Below, one piece after another: positions 39,074 through 47,500 of a DNA stretch of 47,500 nt. How positions within the stretch are numbered: position 1 is the first letter of the stretch; the number at the start of each line of letters is the position of its first letter. The DNA comes from Prorocentrum cordatum (lineage: Eukaryota > Sar > Dinophyceae > Prorocentrales > Prorocentraceae). Made by a program: the position numbers and the translations under genes. The stretch spans positions 127,501 through 175,000 of the forward strand of contig CAUYUJ010014341.1 of the NCBI GenBank assembly GCA_963575745.1. The letters run 5' to 3'. The notes beneath the pieces were generated by a model. It was not told the origin of the DNA, made no database searches, and worked only from the letters and a program-made list of their open reading frames with translations.

Positions 39074-40962
39074 AATGAGTATTTCTGCCGTGCTCCTTCG
39101 TTTTTGGGGTCTATCTGCCGTTCTCTTTAGCGCTTGGGGTATACTCTGCCGTGCTTCTGGTCTTCTTCTGCCGTACTCCTTCGCTCTTCGGGCCTGTTCT
39201 GCCGTGCTCCTGGTCTTTTTCTGCCGTCCTCCTTAGCTCTTGGGGTCTACTCTGCCGTGCTCCTGTTTTTTTTGTTGCCGTTCTCCTTCGCTCTTCGTGC
39301 CTCTTCTGCTGTGCTCCTTAGCTCTTGAGGTCTATTCTGCCGTGCTCCTGGTCATTTTTTGCCGTGCTCCTTCGCTCTTGGGGCCTCTTCTGCCGTGCTC
39401 CTCAGCTCTTGGGGTCTATTCTGCCGTGCTCCTGTTTTTTTCTGCCGTGCTTCTTCGCTCATGGGGCCTATTCTGCCGTGCTCCTGGTCTTTTTCTGCCG
39501 TGCTCTTTAGCTCTTGGGGTCTATTCTGCCGTGGTCCTGGTCTTTTTCTGCCGTGCCCCTAAGCTCCGGGGGTCTATTCTGCCGTGCTCCTGGTCTTTTT
39601 CTGCCGTGCTTCTTCGCACTTGGGGCATCTTCTGCCGTGCTCATTGTCTCTTTGGTTCTATTCTGCCGTGCTCCTCGTCTTTTTCTGGTTTGCTCTTTCG
39701 CTCTTCGGGCCTATTCTGCCGTGCTCCTGGTCTTTTTCTGCCGTGCTCTTTAGCTCTTGGGGTCTATTCTGCCGTGCTCCGGGTTTTTTTCTGTCGTGCT
39801 CCTTCGCTCATGGGGTCCATTCTGCCGTGCTCCTTCACTCTTCGGGTCTATTCTGCCGTGCTCCTGGTCTTTTCTGTCGTACTCCTTGGCTCCTCGGGCC
39901 TTTTCTGCTGTGCTTCAGTTTTTTTCTGCCGTCGTCCTGAGCTCTTGGGGCATCTTCTGCCGTGCTCCTGGTCTTTTTCTGGCGTTTTTTTCGCTCTTGG
40001 GGCCTCTTCTGCCGTGCTCCTCAGCTCTTGGGGTCTATTCTGCCGTGCTCCTGGTCATTTTCTGCCGTGCTCGGCAGCTCTTGGGGTCTATTCCGCCGTG
40101 CTCCTTCGCTCTTGCGGCCTCTTCTGCCGTGCTCCTCAGCTCTTGGGGTCTACTCTGCCGTGCTCCTGTTTTTTTCTGCCGTGCTCCTTCGCTCATGGGG
40201 CCTATTCTGCCGTGCTCCTGGTCTTTTTCTGCCGTGCTCTTTAGCTCTTGGGGTCTATTCTGCCGTGGTCCTGGTCTTTTTCTGCCGTGCCCCTGAGCTC
40301 CGGGGGTCTATTCTGCCGTGCTCCTGGTCTTTTTCTGCCGTGCTTCTTCGCACTTGGGGCCTATTCTGCCGTGCTCCTGTTTTTTTTCTGCCGTGCTCCT
40401 TCGCACTTGGGGCATATTCTGCCGTGTTCCTTGTCTCTCGGGTTCTATTCTGCCGTGCTCCTCGTCTTTTTCTGGTTTGCTCCTTCGCTCTTGGGGTCTA
40501 TTTTCCCGCACTCCTTCAGCTCTTGAGGTCTACTCTGGCGTGCTCCTGTTTTTTTTCTGCCGTGCTCCTTCGCTCTTGGGGCCTATTCTGCCGTGATCCT
40601 GGTAGCTTTTGGGGTCTATCCTGCCGTGCTCCTGGTCTTTCTCTGCCGTGCTCCTTCGCACTTGAGGCATATTCAGCCCTGCTCCTGGGGTCTATTCTGC
40701 CGTGTTCCTGGTCTTTTTCTGCCGTGCTGCTTCGCTCTTGGGGCCTATTGTGCCGTGCTCCTGGTTTTTTTCTGCTTGCTCCTTAGCTCTTGAGGTCTAT
40801 TCTGCCGTGCTCCTGGTCATTTTCTGCCGTGCTCCTTAGCTTTGAGGCGTATTCTGCCGTACTCCTTAGCTCTTGGGGTCCACTCTGCCGTGCTCCTTGT
40901 CTTTCTCTGCCGTGCTCCTTCGCTCATGGGGCCTATTCTGCCGTGCTCCTGATCTTTCTCTG
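39074..40962 (+). repeat. 53-bp minisatellite S1, copy 2 (expanded)
   Basis: Homologous to 7084-8372 but about 600 bp longer. The extra units at about 39745-40345 repeat connector variants already present nearby, for example two blocks with CCCCTGAGCTCCGGG or CCCCTAAGCTCCGGG, as expected from unequal exchange. Confidence 0.9.
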
Positions 40963-41228
40963 CCGTGCGCGCCCAGAAGCTCTGCCAAAACGACCACCGC
41001 GACGATCCGCACGGCAGATACAGGAACACGGCAGAACACACAGAGCACACAGAGGCACGGCAGAGCACAGAAGCACGGCAGAACAGGAGCACGGCAGAAC
41101 ACACAGGAGCACAGCAAAACCCACCCCGCACGCACGCCGACACGCGCGCCATGGCATACCTGCGCGGCGTAACAACAACATAACATTTTCCACATGCTTG
41201 GTGGACTAAAGCGACGCTTCCCGTTCTT
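40963..41228. repeat. Antisense CACGGCAG cluster, copy 2
   Basis: Same linker, antisense units and tail as 8373-8640, nearly identical. Confidence 0.85.
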
Positions 41229-42160
41229 GTCCGGTCAGGCTTATTACCTCTCATTTAAAAACTGGCGATTTCGCTCGGAACATCCTCAGAAAATCGGGAG
41301 GGCGCGGCAGACTTCAAAATGGAGCACGGCAGAACATGATCATTTCGCCGGGGACATCCTCAACAAATGAGACGTTCGCAGCATCGCCTCGACATGGTTC
41401 TCGAAGTGCTTCGCGATGAAGAAATGAGAGCCCCAACAGGAGGCCAAGGTGGCTCCAACAGCGCCTTGGGGACTGCCGAAAATGACGATGCATCTGGTCA
41501 TTCTGCCATACGACGGGAAGCGTCTTCGAGGTACGAGAAGCGAGCTGGACGTTTTGGCTGAATCCTCCTCATACCTGTAAGAAATCTCTTATGACGGGAA
41601 GCGTCTTCGAGGTACGAGAAGGCAGCTGGACGTTGTGGCTGAATCCGCCTCGTATCTGTAAGAATATCTCTAAGTATCTGGTGGCGCGCTGCACGGAGTC
41701 CTTTTCGTTGGCGGATGACGGGAAGCGTCTTCGATGTGCGAGAAGACGAGCTGGACGCTTTGGCTGAATCCGCCTCGTATCTGTAAGAAATCTCTTATAG
41801 TACGAGTGGCGGCGCTGCACGGGATCGTTCGTTGGCGGGTCCCCCCCAAATCAGCGATTTCGTTCGAGACGACCTCACACAATTGAGCTTTTCGCGACAT
41901 CGCGTTTCACAAAAACAAGCGTTTCGCTCGAGACATCCTCGAACAGCTGATGGCAGCGAAATTTCGCCGTCTGGGAGAAATGGCGTTTCGCTCGAGACAT
42001 CCTCGAACAACTGAGATGCTGGAGAAGCTGCTTTACTCCTCTCATATTTAAACTGACGATTTCGCTCGGTTCATCCTCAGAAAATCGGGAGGGGCGCGGC
42101 AGACCGAAAAAAGAAGCACTGCAGACCATTAGCATTTCGCTAGGGACATCATTAGAAAAA
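41229..42160. repeat. Mixed dispersed repeats, copy 2
   Basis: Counterpart of 8641-9565, with the CGCTCGAGACATCCTC motifs and GGGAAGCGTCTTCGAGG units in the same order. Confidence 0.7.
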
Positions 42161-43025
42161 TGGCCTTTGGGGCCTATTCTGCCGTGCTCCTTAGCTCTTG
42201 GGGTCTATTCTGCCGTGCTCCTGGGCTGATTCTGCCGTGCTCCTTCGCTCTTGGGGCCTATTCTGCCGTGCTCCTGATCTTTTTCTGCCGTGCTCCTTAG
42301 CAGAAGGGGTCTATTATGCTGTGCTCCTGGTCTTTCTCTGCCGTGCTCCTTCGCACTTGGGGCATATTCAGCCCTGCTCCTTAGCTCCTGGGGTCAATTC
42401 AGCCGTGCTCCTGGTGTTTTGCTGCCGTGCTCCTTCGCTCTTGGGGCCTCTTCTGCCATACCCCTGATCTGTTTCTGCCGCGCGCGCCCAGAAGCTCCGC
42501 CAAACCGGTCGCCGCGACGATCCGCACGGCAGAATACAGGAGCACGGCAGAACACACCGGGCACACAGAGGCACGGCAGAACACAGAACCACGGCAGAAC
42601 AGGAGCACGGCAGAACACACAGGAGCACAGCAAAACACACCCCGCACGCACGCCGACACGCGCGCCACGGAAACCACGTCTGAAACCTTTTGTTTGGAAA
42701 ACTGCATCTCAAGAGGTACTCGTACAAATCGGGCAAATACGTTTCTAAACCTAAAATCGGGAGGGGCGCGGCCGACCGAAAAACAGGAGCACGGCAGAAA
42801 ATTAGCATTTCGCTAGGGACATCCTCAGCAAGATACACCCGGCACGCACGCCGACACGCGCGCCACAGAAACCACGTCTGAAACCTTTTGTTTGGAAAAC
42901 CACATCTCAAAAGGTTTCGTTCAGATCTGGCAAATACGGTCCCAAATCTAAAATCGGGAGGGGCGCGGCAGACCGAACAAACGAGCACGGCAGAAAATTA
43001 GCATTTCGCTAAGGACATCCTCACA
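42161..43025. repeat. Minisatellite S2, antisense module and 195-bp pair, copy 2
   Basis: Counterpart of 9566-10439. Sense units run to about 42478, the antisense cluster to about 42650, then the two units starting ACCACGTCTGAAACC at about 42673 and 42872. Confidence 0.85.
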
Positions 43026-43565
43026 AAATGGCTCTTGGGGTCTATTCTGCCGTGTTCCTTAGCTCTTGGGGTCTATTCTGCCCTGCTCCTGGTCTTGTTC
43101 TGCCGTGCTCCTTCGCTCTTGGGGCCTATTCTGCCGTGCTCCTGATCTTTTTCTGCCGTGCTCCTTGGCAGAAGGGGTCTATTCTTGGTCTTTCTCTGCC
43201 GTGCTCCTTCGCACTCAGGGCTTATTCAGCCCTGCTCCTTAGCTCCTGGGGTCAATTCAGCCGTGCTCCTGGTGTTTTTCTGCCGTGCTCCTTCGCTCTT
43301 GGGGCCTCTTCTGCCGTGCCCCTGATCTGTTTCTGCCGCGCGCGCCCAGAAGCTCCGCCAAACCGGTCGCCGCGACGATCCGCACGGCAGAATACAGGAG
43401 CACGGCAGAACACACCGGGCACACAGAGGCACGGCAGAACACAGAACCACGGCAGAACAGGAGCACGGCAGAACACACAGGAGCACAGCAAAACACACCC
43501 CGCACGCACGCCGACACGCGCGCCACGGCATACTTGTGCGGCGTAACAGCAGCAGAGCATATTCC
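43026..43565. repeat. Minisatellite S3 with antisense module, copy 2
   Basis: Counterpart of 10440-10980. A small deletion at about 43184 joins GGGGTCTATTCT to TGGTCTTTCTCTG, removing one CTGTGCTCG core. Confidence 0.85.
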
Positions 43566-43938
43566 GCCTGCTTGGTGGACTGAGGCGACGCTTCCCGTTC
43601 TTGTCTGGTCAGATTTCGTTTGCGGATTCCCCAAAACAGCGATAACGGGGAGCGTCTTCGAGGTACGAGAAGGCAGCTGGACGTTTTGGCTGAATCCTCC
43701 TCGTATCTGTAAGAGATCTCCAAGTACAGGGTGGCGCGCCGCACGGGATCGGACCGTTGGCGGATGGCGGGAAGCGTCTTCGAGGTACGAGAAGTTAGCA
43801 TAACGTTTTGGCCTGTGGAACAAATAACACACTGTGGGACAAAAAAACACACTGTGTGTGGTTTCCCACAGTGTGTGTGTGTTTTGTGTGTGTGTGTTTT
43901 TCCCACTGTGTGTGTGTTTGTGTGTGTGTGTGTGTTTT

Positions 43939-43969
<31 letters not shown>

Positions 43970-44322
43970 TTGTTTTTTCCCCCACAGTGTGAGCTTTTCC
44001 CTACAGAATCCTCACATCTGTAAGACATCTCTAAGTATAGGGTGGTGCGCCGCACGGGATTACGGGAAGCGCGCTAGGACTCGAAGAGCCGCGCGATGGA
44101 CGTCTGTCGCCCAGGGGGGTTGTGTCAACCGGGGGGAGTCTGAGGGGGGACGCGCGGGGGTGCCTCGGGATTTGGGACGTGGCGGATTCCCCCCAAACAG
44201 CGATTTCGCTCGAGACATCCTCACACAATCGTGAAGTTGGGGGTCGTATCTTAAGACGTCTTTTGCTAAAGATGGGCGTTTCGCTCGAGACATCCTCCGA
44301 ACATCGGGATCTCGAGTCGCGC
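43566..44322. repeat. Mixed repeats with GT and poly-T tract, copy 2
   Basis: Counterpart of 10981-11697. The GT/T tract (43820-43990) differs in length and contains a T run of about 25 bases not seen in copy 1. Confidence 0.65.
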
Positions 44323-45401
44323 TCCTTAGCTCTTGGGGTCTATTCTGCCGTGCTCCTGGTCTTTTTCTGTCGTGCTCCTTCGCACTTGGGGCATATTCTG
44401 CCGTGCTCCTTGTCTCTTGGGTTCTATTTTGCCGTGCTCCTGGTCTTTTTCTGGTTTGCTCCTTCGCTCTTGGGGCCTATTCTGCCGTGCTCCTTAGCTC
44501 TTGGGGTCTATTCTGGCGTGCTCCTGTTTTTTTTCTGCCGTGCTTCTTCGCTCTTGGGGCCTATTCTGTCGTGCTCCTGTTCATTTTCTGCCGTGCTTCT
44601 TAGCTCTTTGGGTCTATCCTGCTGTGCTCCTCGTCTTTTTCTGCCGTGCTCCTTCGCTTTTGGGGTCCATCCTGCTGTGCACTTGGTTTTTCTCTGTCGT
44701 GCTCCTTCGCACTTGAGGCTTATTCAGCCCTGCTCCCTAGCTCCGGGGGTCTATTTTGCCGTGCTCCTGGTCTTTTTCTGCTGTGCTCCTTCGCACTTGG
44801 GGCATATTCTGCCGTGTTCCTGGTCTTTTTCTTCCGTGCTCCTTAGCTCCTTGGGTCTATTCTGCCGTGCTCCTGGTCTTCTTCTGCCGTGCCCCTGAGC
44901 TCCGGGGGTCTATTCTGCCGTGCTCCTGGTGTTTTTCTGCCGTGCTCCTTCGCTCTTCGGGCCTATTCTGCCGTGCTCCTTGTCTTTTGGGTTCTATTTT
45001 GCCGTGCTCCTCGTCTTTCTCTGCCGTGCTCCTTCGCTCTTGGGGCCCATTCTGCCGTGTTCCTGGTCTTTTTCTGCCGTGCCCCTGAGCTCTGTGGGTC
45101 CATTCTGCCGTGCTCCTGGTCTTTTCCTGTCGTGCTCCTTCGCTCTTGGGGTCTATTCTGCCTTGCTCCTTCACTCTTCGGGTCTATTCTGCCGTGCTCC
45201 TGCTTTTTTTCAGTCGTACTTCTTGGCTTTCCGGGTCTATCCTGCTGTGCTTTGGTATTTTTCTGCCGTGCTCCTTAACTCTTGGGTCTATTCTGCCGTG
45301 TTCATGGTCTTTTTCCCAACCATCCTGTGGTGTTGGGTTCTCGTTTTGAAGAGACAGTGCTTCGTGTTTCCTCATTCCTCCTCCTCCCTCCTCCCCTCCT
45401 C

Positions 45402-45402
<1 letters not shown>
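44323..45402 (+). repeat. 53-bp minisatellite S4 and hairpin junction, copy 2
   Basis: Counterpart of 11698-12779, ending in the CCCAAC...GTTGGG hairpin at about 45315-45337 and TCGTTTTGAAGAGACAGTG. Confidence 0.9.
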
Positions 45403-45489
<87 letters not shown>

Positions 45490-45635
45490 TATTCTTATTA
45501 TCATTATCATTAGTATCATTTCTATATTATTATCATTATTATTAGTATTCTTATTTGTATTATTATCATCATAACCATCATCATCATCATTTTCATTATC
45601 ATCGTCATCATCGTTGTCATCATCATCATCACCAC

Positions 45636-45691
<56 letters not shown>

Positions 45692-45740
45692 ACATCAACA
45701 TCAACATCAGCATCATCATCAGCATCATCAACATCATCAC
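45403..45740. repeat. CAT / ATT microsatellite, copy 2
   Basis: Counterpart of 12780-13240, shorter by more than 100 bp, with a short AACATC sub-repeat near its end. Confidence 0.95.
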
Positions 45741-47281
45741 ACCTTTCGTTGGCCTATAGGGAGCTCCGCCGAAGGTCCCAATGGCGCAGTTGGCATGCGT
45801 CTCCCCCCCCCCAGTACAGCGTTTCGTGGCCCCACGGGGAGCGCCACCGAAGGTCCCAGTGGCACAGTCCGCATGCGTCTCCCCCACCCAGTACAGCGTT
45901 TCGTGGCATCATAGGGGCTCCGCCGAAGGTCCCAGTGGCACAGTCCGCATGCGTCCCCGCCACTCATTTTGGCACACCCCTCACACGTTTCGTGGCCCCA
46001 TAGGAGCTCCGCCGAAGGTCCCCGTGGCACAGTCCGCATGCGTCCCCGCCACTCATCTCGGCCCACCCCTCACACGTTTCGTGGCCCCATTGGAGCTCCG
46101 CCGAAGGTCCCAGTGGCACAGTCCGCATGCGTCCCCGCCACTCATTTCGGCCCACCCCTCACACGTTTCGTGGCCCCATAGGAGCTCCGCCGAGGGTCCC
46201 AGTGGCACAGTCCGCATGCGTCCCCGCCACTCATTTCTGCCCACCCCTCACTCGTTTCGTGGCCCCATAGGGGCTCCGCCGAAGGTCCCAGTGGCACAGT
46301 CCGCATGCTTTACCGCCACTCATTTCGGTACACCCCTCACACGTTTCGTGGCCCCACAGGAGCTCCGCCGAAGGTCCCAGTGGCACAGTCCGCATGCTTT
46401 ACCGCCACTCATTTCGGTACACCCCTCACACGTTTCGTGTCCCCACAGGAGCTCCGCCGAGGGTCCCAGTGGCACAGTCCGCATGCGTCCCCGCCACTCA
46501 TTTCGGCCCACCCCTCACACGTTTCGTGGCCCCATAGGAGCTCCGCCGAAGGTCCCGGTGGCACAGTCCGCATGCGTCCCTTCCACTCATTTCGGCCCAC
46601 CTCTCACACGTTTCGTGGCGCCATAGGCGCTCCGCCGAAGGTCCCAGTGGCACAGTCCGCATGCGTCCCCGCCACTAATTTCGGCCCACCCCTCATACGT
46701 TTCGTGGCCCCACGGGAGCTCCGCCGAAGGTCCCAGTGGCACAGTCCGCATGCGTTCCCGCCACTCATTTTGGCACACCCCTCACACGTTTCGTGGCCCC
46801 ATTGGAGCTCCGCCGAAGGTCCCAGTGGCACAGTCCGCATGCGTCCCCGCCACTTATTTTCGGCCCACCCCTCACACGTTTCGTGGCCCCATAGGAGCTC
46901 CGCCGAAGGTCCCAGTGGCACAGTCCGCATGCGAACCTTCCACCCATTCCGGCACACTCCTCACACGTTTCGTGGCCCCATAGGAGCTCCGCCGAAGGTC
47001 CCCGTGGCACAGTCCGCATGCGTCCCCGCCGTGCATGTCGGCACACTCCTCACACGTTTCGTGGCCCCATAGGAGCTCCGCCGAAGGTCCCAGTGCCACA
47101 GTCCGCATGCGTCATTTCGGCACACCCCTCACACGTTTCGTGGCCCCATGGGGAACTCCACAGAAGGTCCCCGTGGCGCAGTCCGCATGCGTCTCCCTCA
47201 CCCAGTACAGCGTTTCGTGGCCCCATATGGGGCCCCTACCGAAGGTCCCCGTGGCGCAGTCCGCATGCGTCTCCCTCACCC
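45741..47281 (+). repeat. 89-bp satellite array, copy 2
   Basis: Counterpart of 13247-14703 with the same short-long-short unit order. At least one additional core unit has been gained (two successive units carry CATGCTTTACCGCCAC near 46305 and 46395), and one unit near 47105 is shortened. Confidence 0.9.
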
Positions 47282-47500
47282 AGCGGCAAGAGCCTTTCCC
47301 GCTATCAGCCAGCCAGCTAGCTCTCTTTGCTCCGCGCAGCGGACGACCCGCGCGCGTCGCTGGGACCCCTCCTGGGCGACCTGCGCGCGTCGCGGGGACT
47401 CCGCGCTGCGCTGCGCCCGCAGCCTTCGATTTTTGAGTGCGCGGCCAAAAAGGGAGTAAAAGAAGGGGAGGAAGCGGGCGCGATCCTCGCGGGGAGGAGC
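47282..47500. repeat. 168-bp GC-rich repeat unit, copy 2, cut by window end
   Basis: Homologous to 14704-14923 up to the last base. The duplication continues beyond the window. Confidence 0.8.

Larger units (their letters stand above)
33916..47500 (+). repeat. Segmental duplication, copy 2
   Basis: Same orientation and order as 2575-14923, extending off the right end. Main differences are a TCC tract about 650 bp longer, a first 53-bp minisatellite about 600 bp longer, a shorter CAT tract, changes in 89-bp unit number, and a nonsense mutation in the gene. Unique regions remain about 99 percent identical by eye. Confidence 0.95.

Overview
The window looks like nuclear DNA of a eukaryote, most likely a dinoflagellate. 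The reasons are high GC outside the simple repeats, dense trinucleotide and minisatellite arrays, a long intronless gene preceded by a match to the 3' end of the dinoflagellate spliced leader, and no operons, rRNA or tRNA that I could find. I have no taxonomic proof, and the species is unknown.

Layout. 1-2570: GC-rich sequence without a convincing gene, ending in a G-rich strand-biased repeat. 2575-14923: first copy of a large segmental duplication. It carries a duplicated-domain, vanadium-haloperoxidase-like gene (3567-6614), then a long repeat cassette: 53-bp minisatellite in sense orientation, short clusters of the same repeat in antisense, a CAT microsatellite, an 89-bp satellite and a 168-bp GC-rich repeat. 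14924-19095: shorter, diverged reiterations of the same modules, two composite repeats and a possible small ORF. 19096-29475: a 10.4-kb tyrosine-recombinase retrotransposon with split direct repeats (A1-ORFs-B1-A2-B2), of the PAT/Ngaro structural type, inserted inside a 53-bp minisatellite. 29476-33915: the rest of that minisatellite, sequence without a recognisable gene, ancient inverted satellite units, an 18-bp palindromic minisatellite and a GTT array. 33916-47500: second copy of the segmental duplication, nearly identical but with its haloperoxidase-like gene cut short by a TAG codon and with several arrays expanded or contracted.

The retrotransposon is the main discrete system. Three open frames lie in successive -1 registers: a small membrane-anchored ORF, a Gag-like ORF whose start overlaps the previous stop (TGATG), and a very long polyprotein with reverse transcriptase, RNase H, a J-domain with an intact HPD motif, an arginine/serine-rich segment and a tyrosine recombinase. 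The recombinase is interrupted by one in-frame TAA. A 49/50-bp direct repeat inside the element flanks everything from the start of the reverse transcriptase ORF to the end of the RS segment.

All functional statements are read from motifs by eye; no database search was possible. Repeat edges are given to within roughly 10-30 bases unless stated as exact.
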